In this document: positions 16,204-23,734 of the stretch, piece after piece | Layout of the letters: each line of letters starts with the position of its first letter | How positions within the stretch are numbered: position 1 is the stretch's first letter | The notes under the pieces: model-generated | What the model saw: only the letters and a program-made list of their open reading frames with translations | What the model was told of the DNA's origin: nothing | Databases searched by the model: none | Translations under genes and position numbers: made by a program | Assembly (NCBI GenBank): GCA_034440595.1 | Contig: JAWXCH010000547.1 | Coordinates: forward strand, 1 to 28,546 | Source of the DNA: JAWXCH01 sp034440595 | Lineage (GTDB): Bacteria; Planctomycetota; Planctomycetia; Pirellulales; JALHPA01 | DNA length: 28,546 nucleotides | Direction: 5' to 3'

Positions 16204-16620
16204 GATTTATACCAACGGATCACCAGGACTATCGATTGCAGAACAGGCCGCCATTTTTTAGGAGAGAGTGTGCTTGTCGACGGCTCGATGCCTGGCCGGC
16301 GTAACAAATGGCCTGAAATCAGCCGGCACACCAGTCAATTTCGCGAAGTCGAGCGAGAGGGACAGCAGTCGAATGCAGCGAATCCTTGCAGTTACAGAAA
16401 GCCTTTATAAGACTTTCTGCGGGGCTATATGTTTCAGACATTCCGTGGTCAGCATCAATCTAACCCATCGCACTATTTCCACGGCGGTCTATCACTGCAA
16501 AGTCGGCACGCTATGTAATCCCTACAGCAGCGTTGACGATCGAACTTGACACCTTAAAAAACAGGGTAGTTCGATTGTAATTCTGAACTTCCAACGGCGT
16601 CAACTGTCGCGGCTGGATAT

Positions 16621-16644
16621 CTCGAAATCCACGCTATTTTCGAG
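16621..16644. repeat. Inverted repeat CTCGAAA-N10-TTTCGAG
   Basis: This is a perfect 7-bp inverted repeat in the gap, about 80 bases beyond the protease stop. No T-run follows on either strand, so it is not a standard terminator. It may be a protein-binding site or an mRNA-stabilising hairpin. Confidence 0.35.
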
Positions 16645-16692
16645 CAAAGTGTCGCTTACAATTCCGAAACGTGATACTGAGAATCAGATTTT

Positions 16693-16722
16693 TGCCATAA
16701 AAGCACGCTAGCCAGCATGGCA
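16693..16722 (-). terminator. Possible 3' hairpin of the protease gene
   Basis: TGCCAT and ATGGCA form a 6-bp inverted repeat with an 18-base loop directly after the protease stop codon. On the minus strand the downstream sequence is A-rich, not T-rich, so any terminator would be non-standard. Confidence 0.2.
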
Positions 16723-18288
16723 CTATGCGTCAGCAGATTGCTTTTTTCCACGCTTTTTCGCGGTCTGACCGGCTTGCTTGCGGCGTGGAATGCGAGCTAA
16801 TTTCCACACTATTCCCAGCACTCCGAAACCAGCAAATCCCGTTTTGACATGTTCCAGGGGTGTAGTTCCCACAACGGTTTTCCAGTTCCAAGCCGAATCC
16901 GCTGGAGATTCGCCGCTCGCTTCGGCAGTTGCGGAGCTTTCATCGCCGGATTCAGTCGAAGCCGGTACGCTAGCGTAAACCGTTGGATCAGAGATTGCTA
17001 CAACGACCCCCGCAGGTTTGGGAGGCAGCGTCAGTCCCGTTGGACTGGCAGCGCGCGATCCATTCAGCGAAGCTCTTTCCGTGGACGCACTATCTAGCCC
17101 TCCTCCTGAAATGGAGACTGATGGAGCAATCGACGGTGATGGTACGTCAGCCACTGCCGGAGGAATGGAGTATCTCGATCCGGCTGCCACAGAGCTTGCG
17201 ACTGCCTCGCCGAACGGTGGCTGGCGAAGTGGCGATTCGACCGGAGTAATGCTATCAAGAATGTTGCTGCGAGGAGATTCAGTACGAATTCCTGGCAACG
17301 GACCTGTTCGACTTGCGGAGCCGGCGACCATAGGTGTATCGCGGTTCGGATCGGCAGCCAATCGAGCCGGGTTGCGCGCCGAACGATTAGGAGTTGTCCA
17401 GCGATCAATTGAAGTTGTTGAAACAGCGTCCGTTGTCACATTCACCGGTGGACCGCCGCGCGAGGCTACCGCACTAATTGGGTTCGGTTGTGCTGCCGCA
17501 GGGAGCGAGCCAATTTCGGTCATTCCCGATGATGCTGGCACTGCTGGACGACTGGCAATGAGCTCGGTGGATGCTGCTGCCGGTACTCTGCCGCTCACAC
17601 TAATCAGGAACGTATGAACTCGTCCACAGTAACTGCCAGTAGTGCGCCCCTGAGCTTCACCAAACAGGACTCCCGCCAGTTCTCCGCGACTATTCAGAAT
17701 CGGTCCGCCAGAGTCCCCTTGCCGCGCGGCGGCACTCAATTCGACCAGTTCAAAAGGTTGATTGCCAATGGGTGCCAAATACTGAACGCAACGCCCGCTG
17801 GCGGCGCGATAGCTGCCGCTGCCGTACCCGGCAATGGTTAGCGGTTCACCAACCTGCGGAGCAGCACCAGAAACACGGACCGGGCTGGCATTGGGTCGTT
17901 TGATCAACACCGCGGCCAGATCCCAGGTCTCGTCCGTCATCAGAACCTGCCCAGTACTCTGAAATCCGTCTGGAAACTCGATCCGCAGATTGTTCGGCGC
18001 ATCCTTGACGACATGCCAGTTGGTGATGATCAGGCCATGCTGATCGTTGACATCGACCAAAGTACCAGATCCGTACGAAATCGAATTCGCTTCTTGCGCA
18101 ATAATGCGCACCACTGCCGGGTGCGGAGTCTGCTGAACTGAGCGTGCGGCAAAAGGAGAGTTGTTGACTGCCACAGGAGGAGGGGAGCCGTATCGATAGC
18201 CATAACCTCCGGCGGCGACCTGTGCGCGCAGCGTCACTGGAAAAAGCGCGACCAGCAGGATCGACATGGTGGTCCAGTGATATCGCAA
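16723..18288 (-). CDS. Secreted trypsin-like serine protease with disordered linker and C-terminal membrane segment
   Basis: This 521-residue protein has a signal peptide (hydrophobic residues about 8-20). The chymotrypsin-fold domain has the full catalytic triad: H92 in TNWHVV, D123 in TWDLAAV and S193 in GDSGGP. No PDZ domain follows. Instead a Ser/Ala/Pro-rich, probably disordered stretch of about 240 residues leads to a hydrophobic segment (FAGFGVLGIVWKLA) and a very basic Lys/Arg tail. This suggests a protease domain tethered outside the cytoplasmic membrane with the basic tail inside. It follows a 45-residue protein gene by 30 bases and a ribbon-helix-helix gene. The substrate is unknown. 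Confidence 0.85.
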   Translation of the reverse strand: MRYHWTTMSILLVALFPVTLRAQVAAGGYGYRYGSPPPVAVNNSPFAARSVQQTPHPAVVRIIAQEANSISYGSGTLVDVNDQHGLIITNWHVVKDAPNNLRIEFPDGFQSTGQVLMTDETWDLAAVLIKRPNASPVRVSGAAPQVGEPLTIAGYGSGSYRAASGRCVQYLAPIGNQPFELVELSAAARQGDSGGPILNSRGELAGVLFGEAQGRTTGSYCGRVHTFLISVSGRVPAAASTELIASRPAVPASSGMTEIGSLPAAAQPNPISAVASRGGPPVNVTTDAVSTTSIDRWTTPNRSARNPARLAADPNRDTPMVAGSASRTGPLPGIRTESPRSNILDSITPVESPLRQPPFGEAVASSVAAGSRYSIPPAVADVPSPSIAPSVSISGGGLDSASTERASLNGSRAASPTGLTLPPKPAGVVVAISDPTVYASVPASTESGDESSATAEASGESPADSAWNWKTVVGTTPLEHVKTGFAGFGVLGIVWKLARIPRRKQAGQTAKKRGKKQSADA

Positions 18289-18318
18289 GATTTCACACGT
18301 TAGCGGGGCAGGAGTTTA

Positions 18319-18456
18319 CTATGCACTAGACGATCGGGTTTGCGTTTTTCGCTTGTCCTCGTTCTTCAAAATTAAGCGAAGCAGCTCACGCCGCAATTCT
18401 TCCCGATCGCGTTGGGCCGGTAGCGGTTCGGTCTTTTTCTCGTCTTTCGTCAGCAT
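18319..18456 (-). CDS. Small charged hypothetical protein (45 aa)
   Basis: I translated this short minus-strand frame by hand. It starts MLTKDEKKTEPLPAQRD and ends in RSSSA. The middle, REELRRELLRLILKNED, is a strongly amphipathic charged helix. The composition (nearly half charged residues, regular heptad-like leucines) is protein-like rather than random. No strong ribosome site precedes the ATG. It lies 30 bases before the protease gene and 94 bases after the ribbon-helix-helix gene, all on the minus strand, so the three are probably co-transcribed. The function is unknown. It could be a partner or inhibitor peptide of one neighbour, but nothing in the sequence proves it. Confidence 0.45.
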   Translation of the reverse strand: MLTKDEKKTEPLPAQRDREELRRELLRLILKNEDKRKTQTRSSSA

Positions 18457-18550
18457 TTTCGTGGTCCCAATAGAGCACCAGTGTCTTTGCTACAGCACAA
18501 ACTTGTGAAGTGCGGCAGCATACAATGGCACCGCAGTCTGGTCTGATCAC

Positions 18551-18802
18551 TTAGGCGGCGATCGGACGACCACCACGTAGTTCTTCGTTTCGCGGTGGAA
18601 ATTCACGCCCATCGTTGTACAAATCCTTGAGTCGGCGCAGCTCGGCCAGCAGCGCATTCTCCGCCAGTTTGGTCAGCGTCAGTCGCGCTGGATAACCGGC
18701 CAGATGGACAGCCGCATTGCGGGCTTCATCCAGTACGCTTTGCGACAAGTACAACGTGGCCCGTACCTTGGCTTCGTGATTCGTCGAGGCATTCATCTTC
18801 AT
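18551..18802 (-). CDS. Ribbon-helix-helix DNA-binding protein (ParB C-terminal/CopG-like)
   Basis: This 83-residue protein has a beta strand followed by two helices, the ribbon-helix-helix plan: VRATLYLSQ (strand), VLDEARNAAVHLAG (helix 1), and LTLTKLAENALLAELRRLKDLY (helix 2). A conserved tail, FPPRNEELRGGRPI, follows. The pattern resembles the C-terminal domain of small plasmid-type centromere-binding ParB proteins and CopG-like repressors. It likely dimerises and binds a palindrome. A perfect palindrome (18817-18833) lies 14 bases upstream of its ATG, suggesting autoregulation. No ParA or toxin gene is adjacent, so neither partition nor a toxin-antitoxin pair is supported. A second ATG lies at 18796. 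Confidence 0.75.
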   Translation of the reverse strand: MKMNASTNHEAKVRATLYLSQSVLDEARNAAVHLAGYPARLTLTKLAENALLAELRRLKDLYNDGREFPPRNEELRGGRPIAA

Positions 18803-18810
18803 GAGGCGTC

Positions 18811-18833
18811 ATCTTAGAAACGTGTGACGTTTC
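18811..18833 (-). promoter_or_regulatory. Palindromic operator candidate upstream of the ribbon-helix-helix gene
   Basis: GAAACGT-GTG-ACGTTTC (18817-18833) is a perfect 7-bp inverted repeat with a 3-base centre. On the minus strand it is followed at once by TAAGAT (18811-18816), a possible -10 box. The 17-bp palindrome would then fill the promoter spacer exactly, an ideal place for repression, although the -35 (ACTGCC) is poor. Confidence 0.5.
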
Positions 18834-19077
18834 GGCAGTTATCTGACCATTGCACTTCTTCGACGCTTGCTGGCTAAAACATCAGAAGCGGGCACAGCCG
18901 TCGTAGAGACTCTTTGTTCGGCAGAGTCCGAAATGGCCGCAGAGTTTTTGCAAGGCAGCTAGCATGCCTGAATAGACTGGCCGGCATAAATCGCGGAAAT
19001 TGCCCAAAATCGCAAAAGGCATCTGGTCCCGCTCGCCAGAGGGATGCGGAAGCCGGGCATCAACAAGCGAAACTAGG

Positions 19078-19680
19078 TCAGGCCGATTTGGTAACGCGTC
19101 GCGGCTGGAAGAATTCACGCACGTCTGCGTACTGCATGCCGGCCCGTTGCGCTGCCTCAATGCCAGGGTCGGAGTCCTCGTAAACCAGGCAGTCGGTTGG
19201 GGCCACACCGAGCCGGCGAGCTGCCTCCAGAAAAATGTCCGGGGCAGGTTTGTGGTGCGGCACATCTTCGGCAGTCACGACCGCGTCGAACCAATCGAGG
19301 ATCCCGAGATGCGCAAGAATACTTTCGGCAATTCGTCGAACCCCACCAGTGGCGACCGCCATGGGAACCTTGCCACGCCATTTTTCGGCAACGGCACGGA
19401 CGGGTTCGATGGCCTGGACTTCGCTGAGAAGTTGCTCAAAGGCAGTTTCCTTTTCTGCCGCAACGCTGTTGCAATCCAGTGCCAGGCCACGCTCGCCGGC
19501 CAGTAATTCCAAAATTCGCACTGTCGGCCAGCCCCCCAGGGCGTAAAACCGATCCTCGCTCAGATCCAGACCGTGACGACGGAGTGTTGCAATCCACGAT
19601 TCATAATGCGGCGGCATGGTATCCGCCAAAGTGCCGTCGCAATCAAAAATAATGGCTTCAAACGTCCGTTCTGATTCCAT
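19078..19680 (-). CDS. HAD-superfamily hydrolase, beta-phosphoglucomutase-like
   Basis: This 200-residue HAD subfamily IA protein has all four motifs. These are FDCDGTL (nucleophile and acid/base aspartates), ATGG (motif II threonine), HHKPAPDIF (motif III lysine) and VYEDSDPGIEAA (motif IV acidic pair). A helical cap domain lies between the first two, as in beta-phosphoglucomutases and phosphoglycolate phosphatases. It acts on a small phosphate ester, substrate unknown. The frame stays open to a TTG at 19719. I choose the ATG at 19680 because GAGAGCGAG precedes it and family members start close to the first motif. It diverges from the thioesterase gene. Confidence 0.88.
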   Translation of the reverse strand: MESERTFEAIIFDCDGTLADTMPPHYESWIATLRRHGLDLSEDRFYALGGWPTVRILELLAGERGLALDCNSVAAEKETAFEQLLSEVQAIEPVRAVAEKWRGKVPMAVATGGVRRIAESILAHLGILDWFDAVVTAEDVPHHKPAPDIFLEAARRLGVAPTDCLVYEDSDPGIEAAQRAGMQYADVREFFQPRRVTKSA

Positions 19681-19817
19681 GCCGCTCGCTCTCAATAAAT
19701 TGCTCAAATCCAGTTCCAATTCCTGAATTTAGCGTAACTGTTCATGCCAGATCGTCCAAGGGTCCCCCCTTGTCGGGCGGGCAAAGCCGGGCCACCGCGA
19801 TTTCGACCCATCCGCAA

Positions 19818-19846
19818 TTGGCCACAAACAACAGCCGCGGTAAACT
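19818..19846 (+). promoter_or_regulatory. Candidate sigma-70 promoter of the thioesterase gene
   Basis: TTGGCC (19818-19823) and TAAACT (19841-19846) are 17 bases apart, each matching four of six consensus bases. The leader would be about 35 bases. Confidence 0.3.
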
Positions 19847-19885
19847 GCAAGCAAGAACTTCCCTCTGGAACAGTGAGCAAGCCTT

Positions 19886-20350
19886 ATGCGCGATCAAAAT
19901 CACCCGCACGCCCCTCGCGAACAGAATCTGGTGAGTTTCCCAGCCATCGTCACCATGCCGGTGCAATGGGGGGATCAGGATAACTTTGGCCACGTCAACA
20001 ACGTGATCTACTTTCGCTGGTTCGAGTCGGCACGTATCAAGTATCTGGATGAAATGGGCCTGGACCACCGGATGCAGGACACGACGCTCGGTCCGATTCT
20101 AGCCGCAATCACGTGCAGTTATCGAAAGCAGGTCACTTATCCTGACACTGTCCGGATTGGAGCCAAGGTAACGCGTATCGGGCGCACTAGCATGACTATG
20201 CATCATGCGGTGTATAGTGAGGCACACGATGCGATGGTGGCGGATGGAGACTCGACCGTGGTTGTGTTCGACTATAGTCGGCAGGCACCGTGCGCCATTC
20301 CTGCCGACTTACGCAGTCGGATTGAGGCGATTGAGGGAAAGAGCTTTTGA
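19886..20350 (+). CDS. Hotdog-fold acyl-CoA thioesterase (4HBT type)
   Basis: This 154-residue protein has the 4-hydroxybenzoyl-CoA thioesterase signature QWGDQDNFGHVNNVIYFRWFE-like at about residues 27-47, with the catalytic aspartate D32 and the GHVNN motif. It should hydrolyse a fatty or aromatic acyl-CoA to free acid and CoA in the cytoplasm; the chain preference is unknown. The N-terminal 18 residues are a polar extension. The gene stands alone between the divergent HAD gene and the convergent mdtC. Confidence 0.9.
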   Translation: MRDQNHPHAPREQNLVSFPAIVTMPVQWGDQDNFGHVNNVIYFRWFESARIKYLDEMGLDHRMQDTTLGPILAAITCSYRKQVTYPDTVRIGAKVTRIGRTSMTMHHAVYSEAHDAMVADGDSTVVVFDYSRQAPCAIPADLRSRIEAIEGKSF

Positions 20351-20364
20351 TACTGGTTCAAAAA

Positions 20365-20396
20365 GTTGCCCCCTAGTATTGTAGGGTTTGTGCAAC
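20365..20396. terminator. Hairpin after the thioesterase gene
   Basis: CCCTA-N6-TAGGG (20371-20386) sits inside an outer GTTGC/GCAAC pair (20365-20369 and 20392-20396), starting 15 bases after the stop codon. No T-tract follows, so termination is uncertain. Confidence 0.3.
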
Positions 20397-20512
20397 GCAC
20401 CGCGCATTCCGTTTGATCTTGCACACCGCTTGGCATCAATTCTCAAACCAATTCCGCACGCCAATCGTCCGGTGCGTGGAACGAACCATGAACTACTCAG
20501 AATACGCAGAGG

Positions 20513-20536
20513 TGCCACTGCGTTGCCCAGCAGTGC
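20513..20536. repeat. REP-like palindrome in the convergent gap
   Basis: CACTGC-N8-GCAGTG (20516-20521 and 20530-20535) is a perfect 6-bp inverted repeat preceded by GTGC. The 9-base string GTGCCACTG is shared with the ends of the element at 10642-10745. It may be a solitary relative of that repeat or a bidirectional terminator for the convergent genes. Confidence 0.35.
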
Positions 20537-20584
20537 TTTGGACTTACGGCTATTGCAACCTGAAGATCAAGGACTGACGCAGTA

Positions 20585-23500
20585 CTAGTGTGTCAGCACG
20601 ACGCTTCCTTCGTCTTCGGGCAATTGTTCCAGTTCCGCGCGACTTAGGTGATGGTCTGTATCTGAACCAGACCACCACAATCGCAGGCGGTCCAAATAGA
20701 TATAGACCACGGGCGTGGTATAGAGCGTCAGCATCTGGCTAAAAATCAATCCGCCAACAATGGCGATTCCCAGTGGCTGGCGTAGTTCCGCGCCGGTCCC
20801 AGTGCCGATAGCCAGGGGAAGTGCGCCAAGTAGCGCGGCCATCGTCGTCATCGTGATTGGTCGAAAACGCAATAGGCAGGCTTCAAAAATCGCCTCTTCT
20901 GGGGATTTTCCTTCGCGACGTTCTGCCTCCAGCGCAAAATCGATCATCATGATCGCGTTTTTCTTGACGATCCCGATCAACAGGATGATGCCGATCAGTG
21001 CCATCACATTCAGCTCAACTCTGCAAATGAGCAAGGCGAGAATTGCACCGACTCCGGCGGAGGGCAATGTTGAGAGAATTGTGATCGGATGAATATAGCT
21101 CTCATACAGCACTCCCAGCACGATATAGACCGTTACCAGAGCGGCCAGAATCAGCCACGGCTGGTTTTGCAACGAAGTCTCAAACGCTTGGGCCGTGCCG
21201 GAAAAACTGCCATGAATAGTCGATGGCAAAAGCATCTGTCGTTCAGTCTCGCGAATTGCCTCGATGGCATCTCCTAGCGAGGTGCCGGGCACAAGATTGA
21301 ACGAAATCGTGATCGATGGAAACAAGCCAGAGTGACTGACGGCCAGGGCGTTGGTCCCCGATTCAAATTTGGCAACGGTGCTCAAAGGGATTTGCGTGCC
21401 GTTTGGTCCCGTCAGATAGATATACTTCAGACTCTCGGGGTCCTGTAGAAATTGTGGTTCCAGCCCCATCACCACTCGATACTGATTCAGCGGTGTGTAA
21501 ATTGTCGAAACTTGTCGCTGACCGAAGGCGTCATACAAAGTATCATCAACCATCTGTTGAGTTATTCCAAGGCGAGCGGTTAAATTCCGATCCACCGTGA
21601 GGCGTGCTTCCAAACCGCGATTCTGTTGATCGGTGTCGACATCCACCAGGCCTTGGTCACGCAACTTGCTGAGTGCGTCAACTAGTTTTGGTCCCCACTC
21701 GTTCAATTCCTCAAGGCTGTCGCCACGCAGTGTGTACTGATACTGCGAACTACTAGGACGACCGCCGACACGCAAATCCTGCGTGGCCTGCAAAGTGAGC
21801 TTTGCACCAGGAATTTTTGAAAGCTTGCCGCGCAATCGGCCAATCACCTGATCGGCGGACAATCGCCGGTCTTCCCACGGTTTGAGCGTGATAAACATGC
21901 GCGCATTGTTCGCGGTGCTTCCCCAGCCTCCGCCGGTTGAGGCATTCAGTCCCTCGACGGCGGGATCCTTCAATATCTCGCTGGAAAACTGATACAGCAT
22001 GGTCTCCATAGCTTGAAAGGAGGTGTCCTGATCTGCCTTCAAAGTGCCGACCAGCCGCCCGGTATCTTGCTGCGGAAAGAATCCCTTGGGAACGATGACA
22101 TACAGAAACACAGTTAGCGCAATGGTGCCAAACGTTGCCATCAGGACTAAGAACTGGTGACGGAGAACCCAGCGGAGCGACCACTCATACACCATCAGAA
22201 TGCTGTCAAAGACCCATTCGCTGAAACGGTAGATTCGCCCGTGCCGGACTTGCTTATGGGATTTCAGCAGCGCGGCACACATCATTGGCGTCGTGGTTAG
22301 CGAAACTAGCATCGAGACCAGAATCGCGACAGAGAGTGTGATTGCGAATTCGCGAAACAATCGGCCAATAATGCCGCCCATTAAGAGCAGCGGAATAAAA
22401 ACGGCGATCAAAGAAAGACTGATCGATACGACCGTAAATCCGATCTCCTTGGCCCCCTTCAGCGCGGCTTCGCGTGGTGAAGCACCTAATTCCAGGTGTC
22501 TGGTGATGTTCTCAATCACCACGATGGCGTCATCCACAACAAAACCAGTCGCAATGGTGAGGGCCATGAGCGACAAATTATCGATGCTAAAACCACATAG
22601 ATACATCACACCAAACGTCCCAATCAACGACACGGGCACGGCCACACTGGGAATCAAAGTCGCACGCACGTTTCTTAGAAACACAAAAATGACCAGAATA
22701 ACCAGTCCAATCGAAAGCAGCAGTGTGAACTGCACTTCTTCCACCGATGCGCGAATGGTGGTGGTGCGGTCCATCATGATTTGCAATTGAATTCCGGCTG
22801 GAATCTCGGCCTGCAACTGCGGAACTTTTTCGCGAATGCTGTCGACCGTTTCGATGATGTTTGCCCCCGGCTGCCGATAGACGACCAATACAATGGCGGG
22901 CTTTCCATTGGCCACTGCGCCAGCGCGGATGTTCTCGACAGAATCCATAACCGTGGCGACATCTCCCAACCGAATCGGCGCGTTGTTTCGATAGGAGATA
23001 ATCATCGGCCGGTATTGGTCGGCCGTAAATAGTTGGTCGGTAGTGGAGAGCGACCAATTGAACCGGTCGTCCTCCAGCATCCCTTTGGGGCTGTTCGCGT
23101 TGGAACTGGCCAGCGTTCGTCGAATGTCGGCCAGACCAAGACCAAAGTTGTTTAGCAGTGTCGGATTGACATCGACACGTACGGCTGGAGGAGCAGCACC
23201 ACCAACATTAATGTTCCCCACCCCTTGGATCTGTGCCATTTTCTGTTGCAAGATCGTCGAAGCCGCATCAAACATGGCGGCCTTGGTGTAGGTCTCGCTG
23301 GTCAAGGCGAGAATCATGATCGGCGCATCGGCCGGGTTCACCTTGCGATAGGAAGGAGCGTTGGGCAGATCGGCGGGTAACTGGCCGCTGGCGGCATTGA
23401 TGGCGGCCTGCACATCGCGCGCGTCTGAGTCAATGTTTCGATCCAGCTCAAACTGCAGCACGATGGAAGTGGTGCCGAGATAACTGGACGACGTCATTTC

Positions 23501-23734
23501 TGAGACGCCAGCGATTTTGCCGAATTGTTTTTCCAGCGGGGTGGCCACTGCAGATGCCATCGTCTCGGGACTCGCCCCTGGCATGGCCGCCGAAACCGAA
23601 ATGGTGGGAAACTCAACCTGCGGTAGCGGTGCCACAGGCAGCAACAGATAGCCTAGTATTCCGGCTAGAATGATCGAAACCGTCAGCAACGTTGTGCCTA
23701 CGGGTCGATCGATAAATGGACTGGAAAGGCTCAT
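20585..23734 (-). CDS. mdtC: RND multidrug efflux pump subunit, MdtC-like
   Basis: This 1049-residue inner-membrane RND transporter has the usual 12 membrane segments and two large periplasmic loops. The N-terminus (PVGTTLLTVSI, LLPVAPLPQVEFP, GASPETMASAVATPLEKQFG, GVSEMTSSS) is closest to MdtC. The proton-relay aspartates are present in GFVVDDAIVVIEN, and the partner lysine in GIVKKNAIMMIDF. It should export drugs or bile-salt-like compounds, driven by protons, as a heterotrimer with MdtB. Its ATG overlaps the mdtB stop (ATGA at 23731-23734). The frame is intact, unlike that of mdtB. The C-terminal tail is acidic and extended by about 20 residues. Confidence 0.92.
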   Translation of the reverse strand: MSLSSPFIDRPVGTTLLTVSIILAGILGYLLLPVAPLPQVEFPTISVSAAMPGASPETMASAVATPLEKQFGKIAGVSEMTSSSYLGTTSIVLQFELDRNIDSDARDVQAAINAASGQLPADLPNAPSYRKVNPADAPIMILALTSETYTKAAMFDAASTILQQKMAQIQGVGNINVGGAAPPAVRVDVNPTLLNNFGLGLADIRRTLASSNANSPKGMLEDDRFNWSLSTTDQLFTADQYRPMIISYRNNAPIRLGDVATVMDSVENIRAGAVANGKPAIVLVVYRQPGANIIETVDSIREKVPQLQAEIPAGIQLQIMMDRTTTIRASVEEVQFTLLLSIGLVILVIFVFLRNVRATLIPSVAVPVSLIGTFGVMYLCGFSIDNLSLMALTIATGFVVDDAIVVIENITRHLELGASPREAALKGAKEIGFTVVSISLSLIAVFIPLLLMGGIIGRLFREFAITLSVAILVSMLVSLTTTPMMCAALLKSHKQVRHGRIYRFSEWVFDSILMVYEWSLRWVLRHQFLVLMATFGTIALTVFLYVIVPKGFFPQQDTGRLVGTLKADQDTSFQAMETMLYQFSSEILKDPAVEGLNASTGGGWGSTANNARMFITLKPWEDRRLSADQVIGRLRGKLSKIPGAKLTLQATQDLRVGGRPSSSQYQYTLRGDSLEELNEWGPKLVDALSKLRDQGLVDVDTDQQNRGLEARLTVDRNLTARLGITQQMVDDTLYDAFGQRQVSTIYTPLNQYRVVMGLEPQFLQDPESLKYIYLTGPNGTQIPLSTVAKFESGTNALAVSHSGLFPSITISFNLVPGTSLGDAIEAIRETERQMLLPSTIHGSFSGTAQAFETSLQNQPWLILAALVTVYIVLGVLYESYIHPITILSTLPSAGVGAILALLICRVELNVMALIGIILLIGIVKKNAIMMIDFALEAERREGKSPEEAIFEACLLRFRPITMTTMAALLGALPLAIGTGTGAELRQPLGIAIVGGLIFSQMLTLYTTPVVYIYLDRLRLWWSGSDTDHHLSRAELEQLPEDEGSVVLTH

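Larger units (their letters stand above)
16204..16722. other. 519-base intergenic gap upstream of the phosphatase gene
   Basis: No supported gene was found here; a 93-codon plus-strand frame at 16268-16549 has no recognisable features. The gap must carry the phosphatase promoter and the 3' end of the protease transcript. It contains two inverted repeats near the protease end (16621-16644 and 16693-16722), described separately. No clear -35/-10 pair was found for the phosphatase. A TATAAA next to its ATG is too close to act as its -10. Confidence 0.5.

Noticed and set aside
16268..16549. 93-codon plus-strand frame in the gap upstream of the phosphatase
   Set aside because: No recognisable domain, signal, ribosome site or protein-like pattern; partly antisense-like composition. 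Probably a chance frame.
18551..18802. Toxin-antitoxin or plasmid partition locus at the ribbon-helix-helix gene
   Set aside because: No toxin-like or ParA-like gene is adjacent, and the neighbours are a charged peptide and a protease. Only the DNA-binding call is supported.
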